This document shows, piece after piece, positions 1-13,302 of a stretch of 64,000 bases of DNA. Made by a program: the position numbers and the translations under genes. How positions within the stretch are numbered: the first letter of the stretch is position 1; every line of letters starts with the position of its first letter. This DNA comes from Vitellaria paradoxa (lineage: Eukaryota; Streptophyta; Magnoliopsida; Ericales; Sapotaceae), in the NCBI GenBank assembly GCA_019916065.1, contig CM034233.1, forward strand, positions 9,802,516 to 9,866,515, read 5' to 3'. A model generated the notes under the pieces. That model made no database searches. It had not been told where the DNA came from and saw only the letters and a program-made list of their open reading frames with translations.

Positions 1-2030
1 CCCAAACTGGACAATTCAATGATCGCACACGTCGATTTGTGCGTCCTCGTCACAAGAACAAATCAGGTCTTAAAAGACTTAACTCATCACATCAAAGATG
101 ACCAAATCGGCTGTCGTGATACGATCCTCAAACGAGTTTGCATTTATTTTAAAACATGAATGTATGCAATGCATGAAGATAACAATTTAATGGATTCTAA
201 CAAGGGATATCTAATATGTTATTAAGAACTATTTGGAGATTTTGAGATAGTTATTAGAATTTGTAGCGATTTGGTAGATGTTTTCGATATTGCTTTGATA
301 TGTTATTAATAAATTTTAACCCTAATTGCATTTAATCTACAATTAGATCTAATCCTGACAGAACAAATTTTAGCCCATAACGAATTTTAAAATGAATTTT
401 ATCCCTAATTAAAATGAATCCTAAGTTAATTTTTAATTAAATTGAACCATACTTAATTTTAATCCTATTTAGGGATCAATATCCTTTAATTAATGTAAAG
501 TGCTTATATTATTGACATTTTATTTTTACTATTTTAATATATATAAGATATTACAATTTTATATCATTATTTTTTTAACTATTTAATATATGCATCATAC
601 TACTATTTTATAGAATTAATAGTTTTTTTACTATTTAATACGTACAAAATATAAATTTGGGAGTTGTTTGATTTTTGAAGTGTGAATTATTTTTACCAAT
701 CTATTTTTTGGTTTTTAATTAGTAACATATATTTGTTGACCATTTTATTTTGATTATGGGAATATCGTCTTATTTTTTAGCATCCTAATTAGGGATATTT
801 TTGTCTAATTAGTGAAAGTCAAGTCCTTATAGGATACTGTTTTATATATTTTTTAGTACTAACAAATATACGTTCGGCAGTTCAATGATTTAAAATTATA
901 ATTTTTTTGTACAAGTTTATTTTTTAGTTTGTAAATTAATTTTTATATATATTTGTCGATCGTTTTATTTAATGTAAAACATAACAAATTCACAATTAAC
1001 GTGCAATTCCCAAATTAACAAAAACTGATAAATTAGCAATTTAGCATTTCATTCTAATGCTTTTTGATCCCTAAGCAAGTGTTTATGGGATTATTGTCTT
1101 ACTTTTAGTATTTCAATATAAATTTACATTAAGAGCATCAATGATTTGAATATTATGCATCTAATATTTTGACACATTTATCTTAAATTTATAGATTAAT
1201 CTTTCATGTTCAACCGCTACAAAGCGAGCGAACATGTCAGGGGCCCTTTATACCAGCATTTTTAGCAGTGAAATTCTATTTGTCAAAACAAATGTAGTCA
1301 AAAAAATAATTCAATCCATCCATTTTAGTATTTAAAAGTATTACAAAAATAAATTGATCTCTTTGAATTAGGTTAGTTTGGTTCTATTACACAAGTCGGG
1401 TTAGATTTTTGGTTTATAAAATACTAGTTTGATATATTTTGGTTTAATACATAGGTTCATGGGGAAACTCAAACAAGACTCAATGGAAATAATTGTCTTA
1501 CCAATTTGAAAAATTATACTAAAATTTTATTAATTTTTTTTTTATAAATTATATTTTTTTCTTATTTTGTCCTTAGTGTATTTACTTTTACTCCAACTTA
1601 CCTTGAAAATGTAATTTTACTCCTACTAATGATAAATCCTAACTCTAAGATTAACATATATTATGGTTCAACTTAAAAAAAAAGGAAATAAAAAAAGAAA
1701 AAATGAATGAGAAAAAAAAAAAAAAAACCCAACTCAACCGGATCAATTAATAGTATGTTGATTCAATTGTATAAGGTGATTAATTCATTTATAGGTCAAA
1801 ATTTTTGAACTTAATAAATATCTAGTCAGTTATAAATTTGCTAAGGACTCGATCCTTACTCATGTATATCCTTATTATTGCCACTCCAGTGTTTGGTCCA
1901 AAAATTTTTAACTTATCTAATAAATCAATTATAGATTTATCGAGACGTTGGACAAGTGGAACATGCAATGGACATCCCATTTTCCACGTCTCCAACAGAG
2001 AGGGATCCTCATTTGGAAGGGGGGGGTGAC
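1..2030. other. AT-rich intergenic DNA, no gene seen
   Basis: No reading frame here has coding character, and no terminal repeats or target duplications could be paired. The DNA is homopolymer-rich and AT-rich. A 63-codon frame at 1838-2029 ends in a G tract and resembles no family I know. Confidence 0.6.
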
Positions 2031-2053
2031 ATATATATATATATATATATATA
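2031..2053. repeat. (AT)n microsatellite
   Basis: An uninterrupted AT dinucleotide run, directly after a G-rich stretch (about 2020-2027). Confidence 0.95.
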
Positions 2054-2094
2054 AATCCATATCCATATTACTATAAAAAGTTTGAATGGTTAAA

Positions 2095-2490
2095 AAATTT
2101 TTATTAGATGCTTATACCTTTTTATTTTTATACAATTTTAATTATATCTAATTATATTTCTTAATTAATAAATCGATCTTCATTCAAATCAAATTATATT
2201 CAATTATATTTCCTAATTAATAATACATTTAAAAAATTTTTATTGGATACTTATATCCTTTTATTTTCATGCAATTTCAATTATATTCTCTAATCAATAA
2301 TGATTACTCTTAACCAATTTTCATGCAAACCAAATTATATCAATTATATTTCCTAATCAATAATATTCTTTTATTTTCATATAATTTCAAATATATCCAA
2401 TTATATTTCCCAGCCAATGATGATTATTTTCATCTTCGTAACCAATTTTCATTCAAATCAAATTATATCTAATTATATTCCTTAATAATG
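2095..2490. repeat. Degenerate tandem repeat, period about 125-140 bp
   Basis: The motif TTCATTCAAATCAAATTATA followed by CAATTATATTTCCTAAT recurs near 2179, 2321 and 2447, with a more diverged copy near 2100. Units also share TTTTATTTTCAT and a TGATGATTA block. No coding potential. Confidence 0.6.
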
Positions 2491-2499
2491 ATGATTACT

Positions 2500-4798
2500 T
2501 TCTGGTTATATATAGAAGGCCTTCCATCTTTCTTTTATTCTAAAACTGCCCTACGTTTCTCTCTCAAATCTCATAACCTAAGGAAAAAGAAAATTACTTT
2601 TATCTCTCTATACTCTCCAAGCATAATTCTTCTACACCCTTATCACCAAACTTTCATGTCATTTCAATTCACGATAAAACTTTCACTAAAAGTGAAGTGA
2701 CTAGAAAGTAAAAAATAGATCACTAGAAGTGGAGTGATTGGAAAATAGAGGACAGACTAGTCAATAAATTGAAGAAGACAATCACACTAGATAGAGGTAA
2801 AAGGGTTGTTTGTCATTCTTAATTTGTATTTTATTCGAAATTCTAATTCATTGTGTTAGCCATAAAAATCCAACTTTTAGTTGGTTATTTTGTGAAAAAC
2901 CCTATGTGATAAGTCATGTGTGTTTTGCTATTAAAAATTTGTGAATAATTTTTTTTATTTTCTAATTTTCACTGGTAGTGACTTACAATATTTTTTTTTT
3001 AATTTTTTCTATAATTTCTTGATTAAATACAAATAATATACCTAAACATTATTTTAAAAAAACTAATTTTTTTTTTATCTAAACGAAACTTAAGTTGCAA
3101 GTTTGACCAGTCTTATAACAAAACTTCTATCTAACTAACAATATCCAAGTCCCAACTAAAAACTAATAAACAAATAAAAGCAACAAAGGGAAAAATATAA
3201 TTTAATTTTTGTATGAAAAATATTTAAAAAAATTAGTTGGATCCATTTTGTAACTTCCCCTCTCTCTCTTTTTTTTTTTTTGTCTGAAGTTGGATAAAAA
3301 ATGAAAAGTAGAAAAGACATTCTTTTTCTACTATTCTTTCCATTTATTTTTACCTCAAACCAAACTCAACATTAAAAAATAATTAACACAATGAAGTATT
3401 TTTTTTAACATTAGGTTATTTGATTTTAGCGAGGAAGGTGTCAATGCATTGTCTATGACTGAAATATACTAGATTTAGTTAATTACATTGTATGTCATCT
3501 TTGAAAACATGCATTTTAATTGGATACCAATAAGCAATAGGTTTGAAGTTGTATATAAAACTTTTATTTGTTTGAGGTGTGATTCCTATTTTTCAATGGA
3601 TTTTGTACCAATATATTTTAAAAGCAAATGAAATACATTATTGTGTGTTTTGCTTATATTACAAAATGAATTAGCTTTAAAGAGAAATCTAGCAGTTATT
3701 TAATTATGAAAATTATTTTTCATGAAATCTTTGATAACTACGGTGGGTAAAAATCATTATGGTGGTAGAATTAATTTTATACTAGAAGTATATAATTATT
3801 TTTTTTAATTTTGTGAACTAGCCAATAAAATGAAATAATAAAAATATTATGGACATACATTATATAAAATTATAATTTAAGTTTGATTTTTTTTCACTAA
3901 ATCAGCAACAAGTTCATTATTGCAAGTTAAAATTCTCTTTTAAATATGGTCTAGAGATGTAAATAAAACTTAAAAAAAATTCAATTTAAAAAAGATATAA
4001 AAATACTACATAGATTTATTTATTAAAATCATTTTAAATTTTAAGTCTTTATTATTTTTTATTTTGAATGTATAAAAGAAATTGTATACACTGATATAAA
4101 TTTATTTATTAAAATTAATTTAAACTTTAAATTTTTATTATTTTTAATTTAAATATATAAAAAAATTATATACACATGCAATGCACGTACATTACAACTA
4201 GTATATATTAAATTATAAATATATATAAATCGTTAAATTTTAATTTAATAGCTCTCGATCTCAAATTTTTGAATTGACATTGAAACTAATATTAGTTCGC
4301 AAATTCGAGTTATACTGCCTCACTTTTAGTAGCTATATGGCATTGCATTATAACTCGTTCGTTTAAGATCAAACTGTTCACAAAAAAATAAATTAAAAAA
4401 TTTAGTCTAAATTTTTAGATTTTTTGTTATGAGTTGTATAATTTTGATCGGATAATTCATAACTTCAATATCACATAACTAATATCAAAAGTGATGTTTT
4501 ATAACAAATAATATGGACTTTGATTATGTGTGGATCACTTGAAAGAAAGCAAAATTGAGACATAAGGAGAAATATTTGATAAGGTTTAATTAAAAAAATT
4601 ATTTTACTATAAGTTTCATTTTATATTTCCATTGAGTCGTAAAATTACTTATTAAAATATAATGTTCAATAAGTACATATTATGATTAAATCATTTAATC
4701 TTTCTTGTAATATCATCAATCTTAAATAAGATTTTAGTAATTTTAATTTTAAAAATTATCTTTTAACAAAAGTAACCTTTACTAGTATAGTTAATACC
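2500..4798. other. AT-rich intergenic DNA
   Basis: No gene is supported. Frames are short and low-complexity. Near 4165-4201 the order CATGCAATGCACGTAC then ACTAGT resembles the 3' end of plant Helitrons (a small CG-containing fold followed by CTAG and T), but no 5' end was found. Confidence 0.5.
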
Positions 4799-4850
4799 AA
4801 ATATATATATATATATATATACAAATATATATATATATATATATATATAT
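4799..4850. repeat. (AT)n microsatellite
   Basis: Two AT dinucleotide runs separated by a short ACAA interruption. Confidence 0.9.
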
Positions 4851-6034
4851 TATTTTCTTATTCTTTGTGTTACTACAAAATTTAAATATTTGTTTGCATA
4901 TCATTGTTATTTATAATTTTAAATTATATGAAGTTTAAGAGATGATTATTTTAAACAAGAAGGGTTGTAGAAATAAAAGAAAGTATAGCAAAAACAAATA
5001 GGAGAAAGAGTTGAAAAGATTAGGGGTGTGCACAATTTGGTTAAAATTTGATTTTCGCACCGTACCAACCAAATTTAAAAAGTTTGGTTTGATTATTTAT
5101 CTAGTAATCGTCGGTTCGTTATTTTTGATAAAAATAACAGTTATCAATTTTGGATATAATTTAAAAATTTTAAAACCAAATAAACTAAAATAATTGAATT
5201 AAATTTACATAATATTTAATATATATATATATATATATATAATTAACCGAAATATCCACTCTTATCAAATGTTTTGTTTTTTAAAATCTCAAAGACTAAA
5301 AGAAATCAACAAATCATTATAATATTAAATATATTCTAAATCTCAAGTAGCACTTACATAAAAATTATTATTTTATCTTTATAATTAAATTAAAAGAAAA
5401 ATATATTTGAATTTATAAGTCTATAATCAAACCGATTGTAACTAATTTGATATAATGCAATTTGGTTAATATTTGGTAAGTGCATATTTTTTAGTCAATT
5501 AGTTATAATTTCCAATTTTTTAAAATAATCAACTCGGTTATAAAAAATTATAATTTCGAACCGTGTTGATCAATGCTCACTCCTACAAAAGATTGTTGTG
5601 AATTATAAAATTAAAAAATATTTCAAAGAACATTTTTGAGTTAAAAAAATTATTATATGATATATTCAACCTCACATTCCATTTATATATATTAAAATTA
5701 ATTGATTAATTGTTTTGCATGTTATATATTAGATTTAATCAATTAATTTTTTTTTAATTAATTGATTCAATAATCCCGAACTCTTAGAAGTTATACATTT
5801 AAAATTAAACTCTTAAATTTAAGGGGTGTTTGGAGTGACAAAAAGTGATGAAAATTGATAAAAATTGTGAGTTTATAATTCATACAGTGAGATAAAAAGT
5901 GAAAAAATTTTTAGTATTTTTAACAATTTTCAAAATTCCAAACAGAAAAGTTATCACTATCTTAAGATAAGTTTATTTATTATATTAAACTAATTTTTTT
6001 TATCATGTGATAAATCATGTTAGGTTGATTAGTT

Positions 6035-6071
6035 TATTATTATTGTTATTATTATTATTATTATTATTATT
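6035..6071. repeat. (TTA)n microsatellite
   Basis: About 12 TTA/TTG triplets in R1. The equivalent place in R2 (near 9620) is only TTTTTTTTAATTATTG, so the run expanded or contracted after the duplication. Confidence 0.9.
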
Positions 6072-6336
6072 GATAGGAATCAGAAGATGAAGAGAGAAAC
6101 AAAGAATATCACTAATGTGTAAACAAAAAGTTTATGAGTAAATATTACACAATCTCCAAGATCATTTTTTGGGGGAAAAAAAAAAGAATAGATCGTCTAT
6201 TTTTATTCCACATTCTTACGGAATCATAAACTAGAAACTCCATCTTTTAAAAATATTATTTAAAACATGTCTTTTAAAAATGTTGTTAAAAATATTAATT
6301 TTGTAACTAACATTATATTTACAAGTACTTAAATCT

Positions 6337-6907
6337 TAGGACGATCCAGAATTTTTATTAAAAAGGAACCGGACAATAAATACAAAGGCAACAAGTTATG
6401 TTGGAGATAAAAATAAGAGCGAAATAATATTTACTGTTGAGAAAAGATGAAATTATTGTTAGACATTAAACTAATAAATATATTTTTCACAATTTAATAG
6501 CTTAATTGAATTTTTTTAGCAACACCTGAGGCAGCACTTGAGATTTATTAGCAATGTTCTTCATTACTAAAATATATATATATATATATATATTTATTAA
6601 GTTTTATTCTTTTTAGAACTTACTATGTTATATGATATATTTCTTTATATTACATAAAAAAATATTCAATAGTGTAATGAGTGAACATGCTTAATTTTAC
6701 AAAAATACTTGGGTCTGATTTTTAAAAACTCCATTTATGTTGAAAAATTTTGAGTCAATCCTAAGTTTTTAATTAGACCAAAATACTTTAATTTTAAGTT
6801 AATTTAATTTTTTTAATAAAACTAAAATACAAAAGACATTTTGATAATTTCACATCAAAAATCAAGGAGATTACTTGCTCACTTACCCTAATTTAGATAC
6901 GCCCTCG
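6337..6907. mobile_element. Degenerate hAT-type MITE (R1 copy)
   Basis: Homologous to the better preserved element at 9746-10286 and related to the one at 51101-51646. The right end reads TACGCCCTCG. Imperfect flanking duplications CTTAAATCT and CTTAATCT survive. It was present before the R1/R2 tandem duplication because both blocks carry it at the same place. No coding capacity. Confidence 0.6.
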
Positions 6908-7029
6908 CTTAATCTATATTTTAGAGTTAAAAAGCAAGTAAAAAAAATTCTATATTTACTTACAAATTAAAAAGGAGATTAGTAAAATTATGGGACCTTA
7001 ATGGTTTATAGTCGATTCCAAGACAAATG

Positions 7030-7200
7030 ACTAGCTGATAACGCCGGTCTGGACAAGGTCCAAAACGTTGCTACAGTGCCCTGCACCACTAACTGTTGCG
7101 ACAAAAAGCCGTCCGAAACGTCGCTACAGTGCTGCTACGCCATTAATTGTTGCACGACAAAAGTGCACGGCCCAACATTGTCGGCAGTCATTTTCTCACT
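7030..7200 (+). repeat. ~57-bp tandem repeat (R1)
   Basis: Units are built around GTCCGAAACGTTGCTACAGT, GCTGCACCATTAATTGTTGC and GACAAAA, in about two to three copies. It is much more GC-rich than its surroundings. The same repeat occurs at 10450-10630 and inverted at 62790-62940. Confidence 0.75.
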
Positions 7201-9745
7201 CGCTGTCTTCAAAGTGTACTGGCATTTAAAACGTGTAATGTATTATGGAGCGTCAGGTGAAGTAAAAAATTAAAAAAAACTGACAAAAAAATTAATAAAA
7301 ATTATAATTTTGTAATTAATATAATAAAATAAGAAGTAAGTAATTTTTAGAAATTTCAACTGTTTTTTTTTTTTTTTTTTTTTTTTGTGAAACTTAGAAC
7401 ACTAAATGGAATTATATTATTTTGGTAGAGTTTGGAATACTTACAAAATTTAAAAAATATTAAAAATTGGTGTTGAAGTACTGTAATAATAACATGCAAT
7501 GAAATTTAATTAAAAAATTAAAATTAAAATACTGGTCAGAGCCTTTATTAAAATAATTAATAAAATTAAATAGAACTCCACCGACTTAAATTTAAAAAAT
7601 AATTATAAAATAAAATCAGTACCTTACATTTATTTACGAAATAGAAAAAACCAATATTACCAAATCCTCAATTTTGTCATGCCCTTTTACGCACGTAACT
7701 AACTAATAATACTTTAAATCTCTGAAAAAATAAATGAGTGCGCATAGGAGAATTATGAATAAAGCTTTTTACCAAAATATAAAAAACACTCATTTATAAC
7801 TATGATTTTTTGAATTTAAAAAATATTAAAGTAACACAATTATAATGAATAAATAAATAAATAAATAAAATTCTATTTATTTTTTGGTCTATACATATTT
7901 ACACATATATTTATTCATACTTATTTATTATGAAATAGAAAATCAAAAACTTTCCCCTAATTATCTATTAAGTGACATAAGACTTTATATATGGTTCCTT
8001 TTACTAATTTTTTTTGAATTATTCACATTAAAAAAACTAAAAAGCAAAACTTAAAATATAAAAAAACTAGCAATACGTGCACTCTATTTTTTCTTTTTTT
8101 TATTTTCTCACAATCAAAAATTTAGTTTCTGCAACAATATTGGTCCCCAATCTTATCTTTTTTTTTTAAAAAATTAAATTTTTTATTTTCATAAGGTGTT
8201 TCTGTGACAATATTGATCCCCCAATCTTATCCTTTTTTTTTAAATTAATTTTTTATTTTCATTAGGTGAGAGTTTAAAAACTACAAATACGAAACTAAGT
8301 CTGAAAAGATTTTCACGTAATTCACACAACACAAAAAGAGAGTTTAAAAATTTTTCGATTGGGGGAGCCTAATTATGTAAATAATAAATTTACATAGAAT
8401 GGAAGTGATTGTTGAGAATACCAACAAAAATCATCTTACTTTAGAATCTATTTGACAAAACTGTCAATTTTAAATATTTATTTGCATATTATTGTTATTT
8501 ATAATTTTATTTTATAAGAAGTTTAAGAGATGTTATTTTAAAAAAGAAGGGTTGCAAAAATAAAAAAGTCTAGCAAAAGCAAACAAGCGAAAGAGCTCAA
8601 AAGATAAGGGTGCACAATTTAGTTAAAATTTAATTTTCAAATCGTACCGACTAAATTTAAAAAGTTTAGTTTGATTATTTATCTAGTAACTGTTGGTTCA
8701 TTATTTTTGGTAAAAATAACAGTTATCATTCTTAAATATAGTTTCGAAATTTTAAAACCAAATAAACTAAAATAATCGAATCAAATTTACGTAATATTTA
8801 ATATATATATATATATATATAATTAACCAAAATATCCACTCTTATCAATGGTTTTATTTTTTGAAGTCTCAAAGATTATAGGAAATCTGTAGATCATTAT
8901 AATATTAAATATATTCTAAATCTCAAGTGGCACCTATAAAAAAAATTATTATTTTGTTTTTATAATTAAATTATAAAAAAATACACTTGAATTTATAAGT
9001 CTAGATAATCGAACCGATCATAACTAAGCTGATATAATTCAATTCGGTTAATACTCGGTAAGTGCATATTTTTAGTGAGTTAGTTATCATTTCTAATTTT
9101 TGAAAATAATCAAGTCAATTATAAAATTGTAATTTTCGAATTGTACTGACCGATACTCATCCCTATAAAAGGTTGTTGTGAATTTATTAAAAAAAAACTA
9201 TTTCAAATAACATTTTTGAGTTAAAAAATATTATTATGTGATACGTTCAAATTTAAATTCTATTCCTATATATTAAATTTAATTGACTAATTCTTTTCCA
9301 TGCCATATATTAGATTTAATTAATTAATTTTTTATATCAACTGATTCAATAATCTCGAACTCTTAGAAGTTATAAATTTAAAATTAAATTCTTAAATTTA
9401 GGGAGCGTTTGAAGTAGTAAAAAGTAATAAAATTTAATAAAAGTTGTGAGTTTGTAATTCATACAATGAGATAAAAGGTAAATAAATTTTAAAAATTTTT
9501 AGTATTTTTTAGCGATTTTCAAAGCTCCAAACAAAAATGTTATCACTATATTTAGATAAGTTTACATATTATATTAAATTAATTTTTTTATTATGTGATA
9601 AATCATGTTAGGTTGATTTTTTTTAATTATTGCATCATAAACTAGAAACTCTACCTTTTAAAAATATTATTTAAAACATATCTTTTAAAAACGCTATTTG
9701 AAATATTAATTTTGTAACAACATTATATTTACAAGTATTTAAACC

Positions 9746-10286
9746 CAGGGGCAGATTTAAGGAGGCACTGAGTACCAAGTATAAAGGTAACAAGTTATGT
9801 CGAGGATAAGAGTAGGAGAGAAATAATATTTTCTTTTAGTGAAAAATGAAATTATTCTTGAATATTAAACTGGTGAATATATTTTTCATAATTTAATGGT
9901 TCAATTGATTTTTTTAGTAGCACGTAAGGTAGCACCTGAAATTTATTAGGAATGTTTATTGTTACTTAAAAAAAATACAATTATGAAGTTTTATTATTTA
10001 TAGAACTTATTATATTATATGATATATTTCTTTATATCATATACAAAAATATTTAGTAGTGTAATAAGAGAATACATTTAATTTCACAAAAAATATTTGA
10101 GTTTAATTTTTAAAAACTTCTTTTATATTGAAAAAATTTGAGTTAATCTTAATTTTTTTAATTAAGACAAAATACCTTAATTTTGAATTAATTTAATTTT
10201 TTGATAAAACTAAAATATTAAAATTATTACATAAAAATTTAAGGGAGTCATTTGCCCCCCTTACCATAACCGTAGCTACGCCCTTG
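9746..10286. mobile_element. hAT-type MITE, 541 bp
   Basis: The left end begins CAGGGGCAGATT and the right end is GTAGCTACGCCCTTG, giving short imperfect terminal inverted repeats. The element is flanked by TTTAAACC (9738-9745) and CTTAAACC (10287-10294), an 8-bp target duplication with one mismatch, as expected for hAT transposition. Internal landmarks (TAGGAGAGAAATAATATTTTC, GAGTCATTTGCCCCCCTTAC) are shared with the element at 51101-51646, which is of nearly the same length. No transposase. Confidence 0.8.
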
Positions 10287-10449
10287 CTTAAACCTATACC
10301 TTAGAGTTAAAAAGCAAATAAAAAAGAAAGCCTATATATACTTACAAATTAAAAAGGAGCTTAGCAAAATTATGGGACCTTAATAGTAGATCCTAAGATA
10401 AATGACTAGCTGACAATGCCGGCCTGGACAAGCAGACAAGAAAAAGACA

Positions 10450-10640
10450 AGGTCCGAAACGTTGCTACAAAGCTGCTGCGCCATTAATTCTTGCGACAAG
10501 GAACCGTCCAAAATGTTGCTACAACGTTTTTGCACCATTAATTATCGCACGACAAAAAGGGGTCGAAAACGTTGCTACAGTGGTGCTGCACCATTAGTTA
10601 TTGCACGACAAAAGTGGACGGCCCACCATTGTCTTTTTTT
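10450..10640 (+). repeat. ~57-bp tandem repeat, three units (R2)
   Basis: Three units starting GTCCGAAACG, GTCCAAAATG and GTCGAAAACG, each followed by TTGCTACA, then GCACCATTA and CACGACAAAA. A 17-T run interrupts the 3' side. Confidence 0.8.
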
Positions 10641-11229
10641 TTTTTTTTTGGTAATTTGGGCCCACCATTGTCGATAGTCACTTTTCCCGCTCCCTGTCTT
10701 CAAAGCGTACCGGCAATGAAAACGTGTAATATGTTATGGTACGTTTGAAAGAGTAAAAAATTAATAAAAATTATAATTTTATAATTAGGATAGTAAAAGA
10801 AGAACTGAATAATTTTTAAAAATTTTTATCGTTTTGTTTTATTTATTTATTTTTTTTTTGTGAAACTTAGAATTCTAAATGAAATTATATTATTTTGGTA
10901 AAATTTGAAATACTAAAAAATAAAAAAAATAAACTAAAAAATAATATTAAAGTATTGTAATAATAATAACACGTAACGAAATTTAATTAAAAAATTTAAA
11001 ATTTAGACTTCTAAACGGGGACACTATTAAAACAACTAAAAAATTAAATAGAGTTGCACGGCTGATTTAAATTTAAAAAATAAATATAAAATAAAATCAA
11101 TACCCTGCATTTATTTACGAAATAGAAGAGAAACCAATATTACCATTTAAAAAATAAAATTTTAAAATCCTCAATTTAAAATATACTTTTTTAACATGAT
11201 TAAGATATAACTCCATAATTTTTTTTTGG

Positions 11230-11251
11230 CCCCCCCGGGGGGGGGGGGGGG
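11230..11251. repeat. C7G15 homopolymer junction
   Basis: Seven C followed by fifteen G in otherwise AT-rich DNA. It lies within the part of R2 that has no counterpart in R1. The next ~150 bases (to about 11395) have more balanced composition and open frames on both strands, but I recognise no product. Confidence 0.85.
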
Positions 11252-11475
11252 AACAATTGCTGTCCCTTTCATTACGACAAAATTGCTTGCGACAATGACT
11301 GAGTTATGCGTCCTTGTTGATGGGTTGGAAGACGATGCCTTGCCAGTGAGGGTATTAATTGCGTTGCTTAGTACAACTTGAACTGGACAAATCAATAATT
11401 AACCGAGAAATAAACAAACAAAAAATTGTTGCTCGCAAGCCCTTCGGGTCGAACATTTATAACATGCCTTTGTAC

Positions 11476-11822
11476 AAGCAGCTTTAGAGTCCGTTTGGTA
11501 ATTTAAAAATTAGTAAAAAAATATTAAAAATTATTTTTAATGTATTTGGTAAAATCATAAATTTTTTTATTTTTTTTATTTGTTACAGTAAAAAGTACAC
11601 TCTATAATTACAACTTTTTTGATTTGTTACAATAAAAAAACATACCAAACACCCAAGAGTAACCACTTTTTTATTTTGCTACAGTAAAAAATTTACCAAA
11701 CACCCAAAAGTTATTAAAAAATACTAAAAATTCCACTTGGTTCAACCAAACACACAAAAAAGTGTAAAAAAAACACCCAAAAAATTACCAAAACTTAAAT
11801 TTTTTTAAACTTCCAAACACCT
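11476..11822. mobile_element. hAT-like MITE related to 62228-62526
   Basis: Ends are imperfect inverted repeats (GTCCGTTTGG and CCAAACACC). The interior, with repeated TTTGCTACAGTAAAAA and CCACTTGGTTCAACCAAACAC, matches the element at 62228-62526 in the same orientation. A target duplication could not be fixed with confidence. Non-coding. Confidence 0.6.
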
Positions 11823-11841
11823 CCTTAAGCGGAACCAAAAA

Positions 11842-11857
11842 AAAACTTTAGGAAGTA
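11842..11857. repeat. Target-site duplication of SINE, left
   Basis: AAAACTTTAGGAAGTA, identical to 12196-12211. Confidence 0.9.
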
Positions 11858-12195
11858 AAAAAAAAAAAAAAAAAAGGATTTAACCTCGAGAGATTCACTC
11901 CCTAGGTCAAACCCCTAGAGAGTGAATCTCTTTTGGTTTGTGCCACACATACCGGCCCCTCAACATGTATAGCGGTCAATCGCGAACTCGCGTAGCGGCG
12001 GGGAGTCGGACCCACACCCAAGAACTGGATACGGTTCGTCCAGCCAAGGAGGCCCGTCCTACCAACCTTTACTACGCTTTGCGCCCGGGAGGCTGGCCCC
12101 AAGTTTTTGCTAGAGATGAGACTTGAACTTGAGACCTTGGGGTGGTAAGCCCCTAAGTCCCAGTCCAAGACCATCCCATCTAACCCCTTGGGGTT
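11858..12195 (-). mobile_element. tRNA-related SINE, 338 bp
   Basis: A GC-rich 338-bp unit flanked by a perfect 16-bp target duplication, AAAACTTTAGGAAGTA, at 11842-11857 and 12196-12211. Read on the minus strand, it has a box-B-like AGTTCAAGTCT (12119-12129 reversed) in a tRNA-like head and ends in a long T run, as several plant SINEs do. The tail could also be read as poly(A) on the plus strand, so orientation rests mainly on box B. It is absent from R1, so it inserted after that tandem duplication. The overlapping frames at 11902-12174 are incidental. Confidence 0.8.
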
Positions 12196-12211
12196 AAAAC
12201 TTTAGGAAGTA
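12196..12211. repeat. Target-site duplication of SINE, right
   Basis: AAAACTTTAGGAAGTA, identical to 11842-11857. Confidence 0.9.
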
Positions 12212-13302
12212 GTTAAATCTTTTCTTTATCACTGGTTGAGGATGAGATTATTCTTCCTTCTATAAATGACAATTGAACAAGTAATTTACGCAATTGAATT
12301 GAGCTACTTGGAATGCTTGCATTTGAACTTTTATGTTTCTGTTTGATAATTTTGTGTTTGCTGTTTTTTTTTTTTTTTTTTTTTAAATGTTTATAACTTT
12401 TTGAGATTATTCTTTTATTATAGGTATTTTGTTACACTTATTTATTTGTGTTATTTTTTACGCACGTAATTAACTAATAATACTATAAATCTCTGAAAAA
12501 ACAAACGAGTGCGTACAGGAGAATTATGAGTAAAGCTTTTTAACCAAAATATTAAAAAAAAAGCATTCATTTATAATTATAATTTTTAAATTTAAAAAAT
12601 ATTAAAGTAACACAATTATGTTGAATAAATAAATAAATAAATAAATAAAATTTTATTTATTTTTTGGTCTATGCATATTTACACGAATATTTATTCATAC
12701 TAATTTATTTTGAAATAGAAAATCAAAAACTTTCCCCCAGTTATTTATTAAGTGACATAAGACTTTATATATGGCTATTTTTACTAACATTTTTTTGAAC
12801 TATTCACAAAAAAAAAAAAACTAAAAAAACACTTAAAATATAAAAAACTAGCAATACGTGTAATTATTTTTTCCTTACAATCAAATTTCATTTTTGCAAC
12901 AATATTGGTTCCCAATCTTATCTTTTTCTTTTCATAAAGTGAGAGTATAAAGTGAGAGCTTAAAAAACACGATGGCGGAAATGAGTCTGAAAAAATATGA
13001 GCTCAAAATTGATGCTATTCATGTGATTGAACTATTTAATTAAAATTTGACGATTCATAATTAAAATAAATTGAAATTTTTTTTAAAAATTTTTAAATTT
13101 ATTTTTATTATGATTCATTTAAAATTTAAAGATGTACGCCTATGATTTAATTAAGTTAATAATATTTATTAATTTAGTGAAATTTATTTTTATCAAATAA
13201 AATCGTACATCCTCCAAACATTAATCCCTTACGGTGCATTTTGGACTATAAATTTCCCTTGCGGTTCCATCAACGGTTGGATTGGTGCAGACAGTTAGCT
13301 GT

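Larger units (their letters stand above)
4878..8312 (+). repeat. Tandem duplication block R1
   Basis: This 3.4-kb stretch is repeated in the same orientation at 8466-12994 (R2), at an offset of about 3.4-3.6 kb before later insertions. Shared landmarks are GAAGTTTAAGAGATG near 4930, the (AT)n run near 5220, a hAT-type MITE near 6337, the GTTGCTACAGTGCTGCT repeat near 7070-7160, and AGTGCGCATAGGAGAATTAT near 7737. An inverted relative of its 3' part lies at about 61960-63000. No gene: the small frames (for example 5011-5193 and 7076-7273) are shared repeat sequence. Confidence 0.8.
8466..12994 (+). repeat. Tandem duplication block R2
   Basis: Second copy of R1. It is longer because its middle (about 11170-12450) carries extra material absent from R1: a C/G homopolymer junction, a hAT-like MITE and a SINE. 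The flanks of that extra material match R1 continuously, from about 7680 in R1. Confidence 0.8.

Noticed and set aside
2488..2700. 70-codon + frame
   Set aside because: Low-complexity Ser/Leu/Ile-rich translation of AT-rich DNA, with no homology I can name.
11902..12174. Overlapping frames of 90 and 62 codons on opposite strands
   Set aside because: They lie wholly inside the SINE at 11858-12195; the open frames follow from its GC-rich composition.
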